Below, one piece after another: positions 47,908 through 56,516 of a stretch of 64,000 bases of DNA. Within the stretch, counting starts at the first letter, position 1; every line of letters starts with the position of its first letter. Under the pieces are notes generated by a model, which was given only the letters and a program-made list of their open reading frames with translations, was not told where the DNA came from and made no database searches. Source of the stretch: JAWUWD01 sp034112085 (GTDB taxonomy: Bacteria; Bacteroidota; Bacteroidia; Cytophagales; Cyclobacteriaceae); assembly GCA_034112085.1 (NCBI GenBank), contig JAWUWD010000039.1:1-64000 (forward strand), given 5' to 3'. Position numbers and translations under genes: made by a program.

Positions 47908-48912
47908 TTAATTGATCGTGTTGTAGTCGCCAATACTCACATCTTGTGGATGACCTTCCATCGTAACGAAATTTCCAACCATTGAGTTTGCAATATTTGC
48001 ATTACTGATTTTAGAATTCGTCTGGATGATTACATTTTTCACTATACTATTCACCACAGATGATTGATCACCAATGGAAACATGAGGCCCTATTACAGCA
48101 TTCTTTACGACAGCTCCTTCTCCAATATAACATGGAGGAATAATCACGCTATTCTCTATGATGGCAGAATCAGCCACTAGTTTTTGGTCTTTAATAAATT
48201 CTAAGTAGCGTTGATTCGTGTATACCGTTGCATTTTTATTGCCACAGTCAAGCCATTCGGTTACTTTTCCAGGGACAAATTTGGTTCCTTTTTTCTTCAT
48301 GCTCTCTAGGGCATCAGTCAACTGGAACTCTCCTTTATCAGTGATGTTGTTGTCAAGCAGGTATTTCAATTCACTTTTGAGGTAATCACCATCTTTGAAA
48401 TAATAGATACCTATGATGGCCAAGTCTGAAACAAATGTTTCTGGCTTTTCAACAAATGCAGTGATTTCATTATTGTCACTCAACTTTACTACACCAAATG
48501 CCGATGGATCCTCTACTTGTTGCACCCAGATAATCCCGTCTTGTGATGCATCTAGTTTGAAATCAGCTTTAAAGAGCGTGTCAGCAAATGCCACAACCGT
48601 ATTTCCAGTTAGAATCTCTTCAGCACACATGATGGCATGAGCGGTCCCAAGTGCTTCGTCTTGGTAGTATATATGACCGATACTGCCAACTTGAGCAGCG
48701 ATTGCTTTCAAGTTATCTTCAACTTCTTGACCGAAATTACGGCCGATGATGAAACCTATGTTTTCAACTGTTTCGCTACATACTTTTGCGATATCTTCTA
48801 CCAATCTTTTGACAATTGGTTTTCCAGCAATTGGGATTAGTGGTTTTGGCACTGTCAATGTATGTGGGCGCATTCTTTTGCCCATTCCTGCCATTGGAAT
48901 AATAATATTCAT
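47908..48912 (-). CDS. NDP-sugar pyrophosphorylase (nucleotidyltransferase)
   Basis: This 334-residue cytoplasmic enzyme has the nucleotide-binding signature GMGKRMRPHTLTVPKPLIPI at residues 9-28 and the metal-binding region VVAFADTLF. The C-terminal part (about 250-334) is a left-handed beta-helix of hexapeptide type (VIIPPCYIGEGAVVKNAVIG). It makes an activated sugar for polysaccharide synthesis. The precise sugar (glucose, mannose or other) cannot be decided. It follows the flippase by 44 bases. Confidence 0.88.
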   Translation of the reverse strand: MNIIIPMAGMGKRMRPHTLTVPKPLIPIAGKPIVKRLVEDIAKVCSETVENIGFIIGRNFGQEVEDNLKAIAAQVGSIGHIYYQDEALGTAHAIMCAEEILTGNTVVAFADTLFKADFKLDASQDGIIWVQQVEDPSAFGVVKLSDNNEITAFVEKPETFVSDLAIIGIYYFKDGDYLKSELKYLLDNNITDKGEFQLTDALESMKKKGTKFVPGKVTEWLDCGNKNATVYTNQRYLEFIKDQKLVADSAIIENSVIIPPCYIGEGAVVKNAVIGPHVSIGDQSSVVNSIVKNVIIQTNSKISNANIANSMVGNFVTMEGHPQDVSIGDYNTIN

Positions 48913-48956
48913 ATTGTAGTATTTTTATATAAAATCGCGTCAAAGGTAAGCAAAAA

Positions 48957-50453
48957 TCAAATTGATTCTGCCTTTAGTTTTTTCTTTTCAAGCAGCCAAA
49001 TTATCAATATGTATGCCAATGTTATCATGATATTAAGCACATTGTCTAATAAGTAATTTTCTAAGGTGATATGATAGGAGAGATAAACTATCAAAGCTGC
49101 GACACTCGTGTGAATGAATAATGGAGTGAATTTATAAGGAATAGGGAAATAGCGTTTGCCATACCAAAAACACAAAACGCACATTATTATATAGCAAAGT
49201 GTCATAGAGATAAGGCTACCAATGAATCCTAGATAGGGAATAAGAACAAAATTTCCAATGACAATAATGCTTGCCCCTACTATGTTAAAGTAAGTACCAA
49301 AAATAGTTCTGTCTGTTAATTTGAACCAGATACTCATATTGACATAGACGCCCCAGAGCAATTTCGCAAACAATGCTATTGGGACTATATACAATGCTAC
49401 ACGATAAGCTTCACTTCTTAAGAAGATAACTGCTAATAGTTCTACGTTGATACTCACGGTAATGAATACGATAAGGCTTAATAGCACGAAGTAGTGCATG
49501 ACTTTTGCGAAAAGTTCGGGACTGTTTTTATCTGAAGCATTGGAGAAGAAAAATGGCTCGGCTGCATATCTAAATGCCTGAATAGCCAAGGATATGAAAA
49601 TACTCAGCTTGAGCGTCTGTGCATACACTCCTAGAGCCGCAACACTCGTTAAGTTCGAATAAAAGCCATCCGTCAATAGTCTAGGCAACATAATTTTGTC
49701 AAGCTGCTCAATCCCCATGCCTGCCAAGCCTGTTACAAATAGTGGTGTCGCATACTTAAGCATCGGCTTCAATGACACCCAATCCAAACTGAAGCGGAAG
49801 CTAATGATATACTTCCATAGTATTGGGATAAGAATAGCACTTGATATGAGGTTAGCAAGAAATATATATCCTACTCCTAGAGTTGGGTCATAAATGTAGG
49901 TGGCGTAAGACTGTAAAGATATCAGTAATTCTCCCGCAGCAATTTTTGGTAGAAAGAGGATGAAGAATACTTGTAAACCAATATTTGTGATAATACTAAT
50001 GATTTTGGCAACTGCGAATGTTTTAGCTTGATTTTCAATTCGGAGCTTAGCGAAAGGGATAGAGGTAATGGCATCGATAAATACGATTAGTGCCAACCAA
50101 GTGATCAAATTACTGGACTGAGGATATCCTGCTAATGAAGCTATCCAGTCACTGTTAACTAGGGCAATCAGCGTGATTACTCCACTGATAACTAAAACAA
50201 CTGTCCCAGCTAAGTGATAGTAATCCTTGGACTTATCTTTAGAGGTAAACCTGAAGAAAGTAGTTTCCATCCCGAAAGTATAGGTCACCATGAAGAATGT
50301 GACCCAAGCATACAAATCGGACACTTGTCCCATTTCTTCTGGGATAAATTTCTCCGTGTGGAGGAAAACCAATAAGTAATTCAATACCCTGCCCAAGATA
50401 CTGCTTACACCATAGATGGCAGTTTGTCCAGCAAGGCTTTTGAGTTGACTCAT
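48957..50453 (-). CDS. Polysaccharide flippase (Wzx/MATE-like)
   Basis: This 498-residue inner-membrane protein has about 12-14 hydrophobic segments spread over its whole length, with the N-terminus LAGQTAIYGVSSILGRVLNYLLV typical of polysaccharide biosynthesis (PST) transporters. It should flip lipid-linked sugars across the inner membrane. It opens a gene run continued by the nucleotidyltransferase, TPR, DUF4292 and EnvC-like genes. The upstream gap contains degenerate tandem repeats. Confidence 0.88.
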   Translation of the reverse strand: MSQLKSLAGQTAIYGVSSILGRVLNYLLVFLHTEKFIPEEMGQVSDLYAWVTFFMVTYTFGMETTFFRFTSKDKSKDYYHLAGTVVLVISGVITLIALVNSDWIASLAGYPQSSNLITWLALIVFIDAITSIPFAKLRIENQAKTFAVAKIISIITNIGLQVFFILFLPKIAAGELLISLQSYATYIYDPTLGVGYIFLANLISSAILIPILWKYIISFRFSLDWVSLKPMLKYATPLFVTGLAGMGIEQLDKIMLPRLLTDGFYSNLTSVAALGVYAQTLKLSIFISLAIQAFRYAAEPFFFSNASDKNSPELFAKVMHYFVLLSLIVFITVSINVELLAVIFLRSEAYRVALYIVPIALFAKLLWGVYVNMSIWFKLTDRTIFGTYFNIVGASIIVIGNFVLIPYLGFIGSLISMTLCYIIMCVLCFWYGKRYFPIPYKFTPLFIHTSVAALIVYLSYHITLENYLLDNVLNIMITLAYILIIWLLEKKKLKAESI

Positions 50454-50571
50454 ATGTTAGTTGATAGCGGTTAGTTGATAGTCGATAGCCGTTAGCTTGT
50501 AGTCGTAAGTTGATAGTCGATATATGGTCTATAGACTTTTGATCTATGGACTATCGACTAATAGCTTTTGA
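50454..50571. repeat. Degenerate short tandem repeats with an inverted copy
   Basis: Variants of GTTAGTTGATAGTCGATAGC occur head to tail (GTTAGTTGATAGCG, GTTAGTTGATAGTCGATAGCC, GTTAGCTTGTAGTCGTAA, GTTGATAGTCGATA). A reverse-complement version follows (CTATGGACTATCGAC, TAATAGC), so the right half can fold back on the left with small bulges. They fill the 118-base gap between the enoyl-CoA hydratase stop and the flippase start. Confidence 0.75.
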
Positions 50572-51354
50572 CTATTCTCCAGTAAACTCTGGCTTACGCT
50601 TTTCGATAAATGCCTGCATGCCTTCTTTGAAGTCTGCTGTTTTGCTACAGTTTGCAAAATTATTAGCCTCTGTCTGATAGCCGTTTTCGTCAGTATATAC
50701 TGCATTGATGCAGTGAATCGCCATACCTACAGCTAGGCTCCCTTTAGTTATTATTTTTGACATGATCTTATTGGCGAGCTGTGTGAGCTCCTCTTGTGAT
50801 GCAGTCACATGGTTCACCAATCCAAGCGATAAAGCCTCTTCGGCAGAGATCATACCTGCCGTCATAATCAATTCAAATGCTTTTCCTTTGCCTACCAACT
50901 GGGTCAATCTTTGAGTGCCACCATATCCTGGGATCACTCCTAAACTAACTTCCGGAAGGCCAAACTTGGCATTGTCGGAAGCGACTCTCATATGACAGGC
51001 CATAGCGAGTTCACATCCACCACCGAGTGCAAAGCCATTGACAGCGGCAATCACTGGTTTCTCACAATCTTCAATCATCGCAAATACTTCTTGTCCGTGT
51101 TCAGATAGCTTTCGTGCATTGATCTCGTTGAGTTCAGCGATTTCCTTGATGTCTGCTCCAGCTACAAAGGCTTTCTCACCAGACCCTGTGATGATCACGC
51201 CTTTTACCTCAGCGGTATCATACACGTATTGGATCATCTGTCCCAATTCCCCAATAACAGAGGTGTTGAGTGCATTGAGGCTTTCAGGGCGGTTGATGGT
51301 GACTAATAATACTCCGTTATCGAGTGAAGTAGTTATGTTTTTTAGATTTTCCAT
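50572..51354 (-). CDS. Enoyl-CoA hydratase/isomerase family protein
   Basis: This 260-residue crotonase-fold enzyme starts at ATG 51354 (MENLKNITTSL); a longer ORF carries an unlikely leader. Oxyanion-hole segments AGADIKEIAEL and NGFALGGGCELAMACHM are present. The two catalytic Glu positions are visible in GGCELAM and FGLPEVSLGVIPGYGGTQRL. It hydrates trans-2-enoyl-CoA in fatty-acid or short-chain acyl-CoA metabolism. The exact chain length is not known. It stands alone among envelope genes. Confidence 0.92.
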   Translation of the reverse strand: MENLKNITTSLDNGVLLVTINRPESLNALNTSVIGELGQMIQYVYDTAEVKGVIITGSGEKAFVAGADIKEIAELNEINARKLSEHGQEVFAMIEDCEKPVIAAVNGFALGGGCELAMACHMRVASDNAKFGLPEVSLGVIPGYGGTQRLTQLVGKGKAFELIMTAGMISAEEALSLGLVNHVTASQEELTQLANKIMSKIITKGSLAVGMAIHCINAVYTDENGYQTEANNFANCSKTADFKEGMQAFIEKRKPEFTGE

Positions 51355-51673
51355 AATTAACATTCCTTTGAATCTGTCAAATATACTAGTAGGACTAACA
51401 ATGGCAAAAGAACTTGACATTTTATGGATGCCAAATCAATTCACTAATTCTCATATTGAGTCACTTACAAAATCATAAATGATTAATAAAACTCTAGTGC
51501 TAATTGTAATAAAGTCTTATTAATACATTTTGGAGGCTTTTGACATGGATTGACGAATGGTTACTGATGTGATATCAGGTGTATATAGTATGTGTTTAAA
51601 TGCATTTATTGTAATCAGAGGTCCTTTGTTAAACAATTATGGTAAATTGCGGATGTAATTTAAATCAAGATTA
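51355..51673. other. Intergenic region without recognised feature
   Basis: About 320 AT-rich bases separate the divergent enoyl-CoA hydratase and T9SS cargo genes. The region must hold both promoters, but I find no exact TAnnTTTG with a spaced TTG. No RNA gene, repeat or convincing ORF was recognised. Confidence 0.6.
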
Positions 51674-52690
51674 ATGACAAAAACGTATTTAATTGGAGTA
51701 TTGATATTACTAACGTATTCTGTTAATGCCACGACTTATACAGTATGTACTTCTGGAGATTGGGATAATAATTCGGCACAAACTTCTGTTAGATTTAATG
51801 ATGGTGGTGGTTGCTCTATTAACCCTTTTGACATCACTTGGGCTGCAAATGATGAAATTGTTGTTCCTGTTGGATTTTATTTGATTATGAATTCCAATAA
51901 AACAATTGGGCCAGTCGTTAGCGTTGATGTCTCTGGAGAAATTTGGTTTGACAATGGAAAATTAGTTTTAACTGACATTGCTTCTACGTTGGAGTTACAA
52001 GTTGGTAGTCACTTATATTGTGGTACTTATCCGACTATCGACCCTACATGTCCGACTAATGATCAAGTTACAATTGGAGGAAATCAGTTTAGTGGTTCTG
52101 AACTTGATGATATTGAAGATGCTGATAGACCATCCACAGTTACAAATACCGGATTACCAATTTATCTACTTTCATTTAACGCATTTTCAAATGAAAATAC
52201 ACTGATGCTAACTTGGACTACAGCCTCAGAAGAAAATAATGACTACTTCACATTGGAACGATCATCAAATGGGTTGAATTTTCATGAATTTACACGGCTT
52301 GATGTTGATGTAAATAGTTTTGTAACATTGAATTACAGTTATGCGTATACCAATCCTTTTCAGGTCGTATCTTACTACATATTGAAGCAAACAGACTATG
52401 ATGGGACCAATGAGACTTTCAAAGTAATAGCTGCTGAGTATTATGGTGAATCAACTCCGGTGAAAATAATTCAAGTCCCGAATCAATTGCTGATCTATAA
52501 TAACATGGATGAGGAGAACCTAGCTTACCTATATGATATGGCCGGTAGAGGAGGGGAAGTTGGAATTCTTAAGGTTGGTGAAAATAACATCTCCTCTGAT
52601 AAATTCAATATCCATTCAGGCATGTATATCTTGAAAGTGGTTAACTCCTTGGGAAAAGTATTGACGAGTCAGAAGTTTGTAGTACAGTAG
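51674..52690 (+). CDS. Secreted protein with T9SS C-terminal sorting domain
   Basis: This 338-residue protein has a signal peptide (ending VNA, about residue 18) and a beta-rich, Asn/Thr/Gly-rich N-terminal half with several Cys (TVCTSGDWDNN, GGGCSINPF). The segment LPIYLLSFNAFSNENTLMLTW and EENNDYFTLERSSNG is a fibronectin-like stretch often placed just before the sorting domain. The final 75 residues (GMYILKVVNSLGKVLTSQKF) form a T9SS type A sorting domain. The N-terminal half is not recognised. It is monocistronic and followed by a strong terminator. Confidence 0.8.
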   Translation: MTKTYLIGVLILLTYSVNATTYTVCTSGDWDNNSAQTSVRFNDGGGCSINPFDITWAANDEIVVPVGFYLIMNSNKTIGPVVSVDVSGEIWFDNGKLVLTDIASTLELQVGSHLYCGTYPTIDPTCPTNDQVTIGGNQFSGSELDDIEDADRPSTVTNTGLPIYLLSFNAFSNENTLMLTWTTASEENNDYFTLERSSNGLNFHEFTRLDVDVNSFVTLNYSYAYTNPFQVVSYYILKQTDYDGTNETFKVIAAEYYGESTPVKIIQVPNQLLIYNNMDEENLAYLYDMAGRGGEVGILKVGENNISSDKFNIHSGMYILKVVNSLGKVLTSQKFVVQ

Positions 52691-52701
52691 TATAAAAATT
52701 C

Positions 52702-52751
52702 ATAAAAAAATAGGCCCATCTTGCGTCCGCAAGATGGGCCTATTTTTTTAT
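52702..52751 (+). terminator. Strong rho-independent terminator
   Basis: A 23-bp perfect stem (ATAAAAAAATAGGCCCATCT continuing TGC, paired with its exact complement) closes a GTCC loop and ends in seven T. It lies 11 bases after the T9SS cargo gene stop. The symmetric A/T tracts would also work for the opposite strand. Confidence 0.92.
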
Positions 52752-52957
52752 AGGACATTCCTATATGTAGATGGAGACTAGGTTGGAGTAAAGATCTATG
52801 ATGGAATGACTTGCAAGGTTTCCATACTGGAATCATTTCGCAGAGCAACTGAGAAGTTTTTACGGCAACACCATTATTTTTTTTTGATATAAATTCTTTC
52901 GGGATGACTTATGAATATGAAAAACAATAATGAAATTCATTTTTTGATTCCAATCTG
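52752..52957. other. Intergenic region, nothing recognised
   Basis: Roughly 200 AT-rich bases between the terminator and the tRNA promoter. I found no ORF, hairpin or repeat that I can support. Confidence 0.5.
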
Positions 52958-52987
52958 TTGCAAATAATATATCGCTGATTATCTTTG
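52958..52987 (+). promoter_or_regulatory. Bacteroidota-type promoter of tRNA-Ala
   Basis: TTG at 52958-52960, 19 bases of spacer, then TATCTTTG at 52980-52987, an exact fit to TTG-N19-TAnnTTTG. Transcription should start about seven bases further on, close to the mature tRNA 5' end at 52996. Confidence 0.75.
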
Positions 52988-52995
52988 TCATCGCT

Positions 52996-53069
52996 GGGGG
53001 ATTAGCTCAGTTGGCTAGAGCGCTACACTGGCAGTGTAGAGGTCATCTGTTCGAATCCGATATTCTCCA
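52996..53069 (+). tRNA. tRNA-Ala(GGC)
   Basis: The 74-base gene folds as a cloverleaf: acceptor GGGGGAT/ATTCTCC with two G-T pairs, D-arm GCTC...GAGC, anticodon stem CTACA/TGTAG with loop CTGGCAG (anticodon GGC), variable AGGTC, T-loop TTCGAAT and discriminator A. CCA is not encoded. The T-stem ATCTG/CCGAT has one T-C mismatch in the fourth pair. A promoter lies immediately upstream and a terminator 10 bases downstream. Confidence 0.93.
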
Positions 53070-53078
53070 CTAAAACTG

Positions 53079-53116
53079 AAAGGAGTTACATCATTAATTG
53101 ATGTAACTCCTTTTTA
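53079..53116. terminator. Terminator after tRNA-Ala, also facing the minus-strand lipoprotein gene
   Basis: A 15-bp perfect stem AAAGGAGTTACATCA with its complement, five-base loop and a T-run. It stands between the tRNA and the convergent minus-strand lipoprotein gene, ending 48 bases from that gene's stop. Confidence 0.85.
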
Positions 53117-53163
53117 TTTTCTCTTTTTGAGATTACACGCAAATCATCTTAGTGAGCTTAAAG

Positions 53164-53553
53164 TCATAAGACGGTTATTTCAAATTCGTTGAATCCAACT
53201 TTTAGTTGCCGTGTTTGTTTAATGCTAAACAAAAGTAAAGTGTTAGCCCTTATCCAGTAGCTAGAACCTGGGTCAAGATTTGGGAAAAGAACTATCCCAT
53301 TAGAGTCTGTATCGTCACTGAATGTAATGGGATTGACTTCGTTTTTGGCATCGAGTTCTGTTAGATATACATTAACGCTAACCCCTTCCCTAGGCACTCC
53401 TGAAAGAGAGCCATTAACAATCACTTCTAAATCACTGAATTGTTCTTCCTCTTCAATTAATTCGCAGGAGGAGGCCAATAAAAGTAATACTGAAAGTATT
53501 ACGACCTCGAACGGTTTTCGATCGTTTAAGAATTTCACATTACAAATTAACAC
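53164..53553 (-). CDS. Small lipoprotein of unknown function
   Basis: This 129-residue protein starts with GTG at 53553, overlapping the exbD stop by one base (TAGTG). A hydrophobic segment and lipobox ASSC (about Cys30) follow. The mature part begins with an acidic stretch (ELIEEEEQFSDL) and looks like a single carboxypeptidase-regulatory or Ig-like beta sandwich (NGSLSGVPREGVSVNVYLTE). I do not recognise a named family. The coupling to exbD suggests a shared transcript. Confidence 0.65.
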   Translation of the reverse strand: MLICNVKFLNDRKPFEVVILSVLLLLASSCELIEEEEQFSDLEVIVNGSLSGVPREGVSVNVYLTELDAKNEVNPITFSDDTDSNGIVLFPNLDPGSSYWIRANTLLLFSIKQTRQLKVGFNEFEITVL

Positions 53554-54101
53554 TAATTACTCGGCTCAGCGATAGAAATATTCATTGGAATTCCATTCTT
53601 AGCTTCTCGTATTATAGCTCTTTCTTTAGGGTCACTCATTTTCAAACTTCTGTATCCCTCATTAGTGAGATTTGAATTCTCCGAGTAAATATCATAGTAA
53701 GCTCCCTGAACCATATTCAACACGTCAATATATCTCTCATAGCTAGTTCCTCTATTTGTCTTGATCGATACAATTGCTTTGTTTGGAGACTCTGAGGATT
53801 TAGGATTTCTCCCATGATTCAGCACAAATGTCTTAATATCCCGTCTGATAATATTTAAATCAGGACCGTCCTCGTTATTGACTAAGAGTTGATCAACCGA
53901 GTTCACCTGAATCTTGAAAAGATTTCTTTCATGAATGGGGACAAATGGTACTTCTTTCAAATTTTCGGGAGGTAAAAGGAGAAGAATTCCTTTATCATTG
54001 ACAATAGTCGTAGTCACTAAAAAGAAAATCAACAGTAGAAAGGCAATATCTGCCATCGAACTACTGTTGATTTCCGCACCATTTCTTTTCCCTGTCCTCA
54101 T
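53553..54101 (-). CDS. ExbD/TolR-family biopolymer transport protein
   Basis: This 182-residue inner-membrane protein starts at ATG 54101; the longer ORF begins with TTG two codons upstream. It has one membrane helix (about 16-34, MADIAFLLLIFFLVTTTIV) with the conserved Asp18 used for proton coupling, then a periplasmic domain with RGTSYERYIDVLNMVQGAYYDIY. ExbD normally works with ExbB and TonB, but no exbB lies beside it and tonB is 23 kb away, so it is an orphan here. Other components are presumably elsewhere in the genome. Confidence 0.88.
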   Translation of the reverse strand: MRTGKRNGAEINSSSMADIAFLLLIFFLVTTTIVNDKGILLLLPPENLKEVPFVPIHERNLFKIQVNSVDQLLVNNEDGPDLNIIRRDIKTFVLNHGRNPKSSESPNKAIVSIKTNRGTSYERYIDVLNMVQGAYYDIYSENSNLTNEGYRSLKMSDPKERAIIREAKNGIPMNISIAEPSN

Positions 54102-54198
54102 AGTCAAGCTATTGATTTCTACGAGAATAAGTCTGACACTTATTTTAAGTCACATTCGAGTGGTATTGATGTACTAAAATATAGAACATGATTCATCG

Positions 54199-55131
54199 TT
54201 AATTCACCAATAGATTGCCTTGAGTAGATTTCACCTCCTTAGTAGTCTTTACAGCTCTTTTATAATTCACCACGAAGATCCCAACAAGGATCAACAGCAT
54301 CCCTGCGATCATTTCCGATGATATCATCTCATTCATAAATAGAACACCAAGTATCACTCCATATATTGGCATCAAGTAGGTCACCAAGGATAAATAAGAG
54401 GCGCTAGTTCTTTCAAGAATTTTGTAATAAACGATAAACGCAATCGCAGTACCAAATACAGCAAGTATCAGTACCGACCCAATTGCTTGCCAAGAAATGG
54501 ACAACAGATTAGCCGGTGACTCGATCATCAGAGATATAGGAATCAGATAAATAGTAGCTCCTAACAACTGTGCTGAAGGAGCATGCATAGATGGCGTGTT
54601 TTTCAAATGCTTTTTAGAATATACAATAGCCACACCATAGCTTATAGCACCTATAGTGACCGCAATAATACCCGCTTGGGTAGCTTCCAGTCCAGACAGA
54701 ATATTAGGCATTACTAGTACCAATAGCCCTACGAAACCAAGTAGGACACCCACTATTTTTTGACCAGTTAGCTTTTCATCACTCACCATGAAGTTCGCTA
54801 GGACCACTGTACTTAATGGTGTTAGTCCATTAAGTATTGAAGCAAGAGCACTATCTATATATTGCTCTCCCCAGTTGATCAAAAGAAAGGGTAATGTATG
54901 TGCGAAAAAACCAGCAATTAGTACATGCTTCCAGAATATTAAATCTTTCGTTAATCGTTGCCCTTTTGATAACAAGAAAATATTGATCAAAATGGCTGCG
55001 ATACCTATTCTGAGTGTGGCAAGCTGGAGTGGTGATATTTCCACCACCGCTATTTTGATAAATAGAAATGACGGTCCCCACAGAGAAGCTAATATGATCA
55101 ACAGGATTAAGTTTTTATATTTCATGATCAT
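54199..55131 (-). CDS. EamA/DMT-family transporter
   Basis: This 310-residue inner-membrane protein has ten hydrophobic segments in two EamA repeats (about 8-140 and 150-290). LWGPSFLFIKIAV at the start and ILNGLTPLSTVVLANFM are typical of drug/metabolite exporters of the RhaT/YdcZ-like DMT superfamily. The substrate is not known. It starts five bases after a 61-codon gene and lies divergent to a LysR regulator, which probably controls it. Confidence 0.88.
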   Translation of the reverse strand: MIMKYKNLILLIILASLWGPSFLFIKIAVVEISPLQLATLRIGIAAILINIFLLSKGQRLTKDLIFWKHVLIAGFFAHTLPFLLINWGEQYIDSALASILNGLTPLSTVVLANFMVSDEKLTGQKIVGVLLGFVGLLVLVMPNILSGLEATQAGIIAVTIGAISYGVAIVYSKKHLKNTPSMHAPSAQLLGATIYLIPISLMIESPANLLSISWQAIGSVLILAVFGTAIAFIVYYKILERTSASYLSLVTYLMPIYGVILGVLFMNEMISSEMIAGMLLILVGIFVVNYKRAVKTTKEVKSTQGNLLVN

Positions 55132-55136
55132 CTCGT

Positions 55137-55322
55137 TTATTTAGTGAAGCCTGCATGGCCCAAAACATATCCTTTAGAGTTCCTTAAATAATCTACTAAG
55201 TCAAAAGTCTTGACACCAATTAAATCTTGTTGCTTGACCTTTGGTGATAAACTAGATTTAATCACTCTAAAAGATCTTCCAACTTTACTGTTTGTCCGGG
55301 TTACTAATTCGAGAGTTTCCAT
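55137..55322 (-). CDS. Small protein of unknown function (61 residues)
   Basis: An ATG-initiated basic 61-residue ORF (METLELVTRTNSKVG start, GHAGFTK end) ends five bases before the EamA transporter start. No membrane helix or signal peptide is seen and I do not recognise a family. The tight spacing and the position inside the LysR divergon argue for a real gene, but its size leaves doubt. Confidence 0.5.
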   Translation of the reverse strand: METLELVTRTNSKVGRSFRVIKSSLSPKVKQQDLIGVKTFDLVDYLRNSKGYVLGHAGFTK

Positions 55323-55402
55323 AGTTTTATTATTTTTGATATGACGAAATTAACGCTTGATAATTTCTGATGTTCTATTAATTGGATGAATTTATTTTCT
55401 TA

Positions 55403-55414
55403 TATTCATGAATA
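55403..55414. promoter_or_regulatory. Perfect 12-bp palindrome in the LysR/EamA divergent region
   Basis: TATTCATGAATA is its own reverse complement and sits 15 bases before the LysR start codon. LysR regulators commonly bind palindromes of T-N11-A type near their own start and the divergent gene, so this is a candidate operator; binding is inferred. Confidence 0.4.
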
Positions 55415-55429
55415 ATATTAATACTATAT

Positions 55430-56341
55430 ATGGAAGTCAGACATCTCAAGCTTATCAAAGAAGTCGCTGAGAAGGGTAGCCTCACAAAAGCAAAAGACAC
55501 CCTTTTCTTGTCTCAATCGGCATTGAGCCATCAATTGAAAGAAATTGAGACACAACTGGGTACATCGCTTTTTCACCGAATCAATAAGAAATTAATCCTC
55601 ACAGGAGCAGGGAAAATAGTATTGGATTCTGCGCATAGAATTTTAGCAGATATTGAAAAGACAGAGCTGTCTGTGAGGAAATACATCAGTGGTGATACAG
55701 GAACTGTAAGAATTGCTACGCAATGTTACACTTGCTATCACTGGCTACCCTCCTTGATGATTGATTTTCATAAAGAGTTCCCAAAAGTTGAAATCGAGAT
55801 ATTTCCAGACGAGAGTGTAGATACTGAACAATTGATCATGGAAGGGAAACTAGACTTGGCGATTGTGAGTGAACAGCGTGATTATTCAAAACTAACGTAT
55901 CATAAACTATTCACTGATGAACGTATAGCCTTGGTCCCTACAGACCACGCTTGGGCAAAGAAGAAATATATTCGTCCAAAAGATTTTGAAACGGAGAATT
56001 TAATAATTCACTCCTACCCATTAGAGTCAATAGATTTGTTCAAAGATGTTTTGATTCCTGAAGGGATCAAACCAAAAAAAATTATGCAAATTCAAGTCAT
56101 AGATGCCGTTATTGAAATGGTAAGAGCAGGCATGGGGATCAAGGTTATAGCCAGGTGGATGGTTGAGCCATTCCTCAATGACAATAGATTGGTTGCCATT
56201 CCTATAACTAAAAAAGGGATGGATAGAACCTGGTATGCTGTCACCCTGGATAAACCAGAATCACCACAATATTTGGCTAACTTCATTGAACACCTGAAGT
56301 GTAATATTGCAGGTATTTGCTATGGAACAATTAGAAATTGA
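55430..56341 (+). CDS. LysR-family transcriptional regulator
   Basis: This 303-residue regulator has an N-terminal winged helix-turn-helix (about 1-60, VAEKGSLTKAKDTLFLSQSALSHQLKEIE) and a periplasmic-binding-protein-like effector domain (about 90-295). LSQSALSHQLK and the RIATQCYTCYHWLP segment resemble the MetR branch, but that sub-assignment is tentative. It is divergent to the 61-residue gene and the EamA transporter with 107 bases between, the classic arrangement for LysR control of a neighbour. Confidence 0.9.
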   Translation: MEVRHLKLIKEVAEKGSLTKAKDTLFLSQSALSHQLKEIETQLGTSLFHRINKKLILTGAGKIVLDSAHRILADIEKTELSVRKYISGDTGTVRIATQCYTCYHWLPSLMIDFHKEFPKVEIEIFPDESVDTEQLIMEGKLDLAIVSEQRDYSKLTYHKLFTDERIALVPTDHAWAKKKYIRPKDFETENLIIHSYPLESIDLFKDVLIPEGIKPKKIMQIQVIDAVIEMVRAGMGIKVIARWMVEPFLNDNRLVAIPITKKGMDRTWYAVTLDKPESPQYLANFIEHLKCNIAGICYGTIRN

Positions 56342-56516
56342 CTAAAAACATCATTAAATATTTCAGAAAGTTTTGTTTCTAGCATTCACCTAACCAGATA
56401 GGTATTTTTATTAAGTATATTTAAAATTTGTTAAATTGTTTGAGTACAGAGACTTACAAAATCAATTGTTCTAATAGAAGGTTAATCATGGATAAGAGCT
56501 CATATATTATAGATAC

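Noticed and set aside
50454..50571. CRISPR array
   Set aside because: The repeats are degenerate, have no regular spacers, vary in length and include an inverted copy; no cas gene is in the window.
51038..51478. Plus-strand 146-codon ORF opposite the enoyl-CoA hydratase
   Set aside because: Mostly antisense to catalytic segments of the hydratase; no family features of its own.
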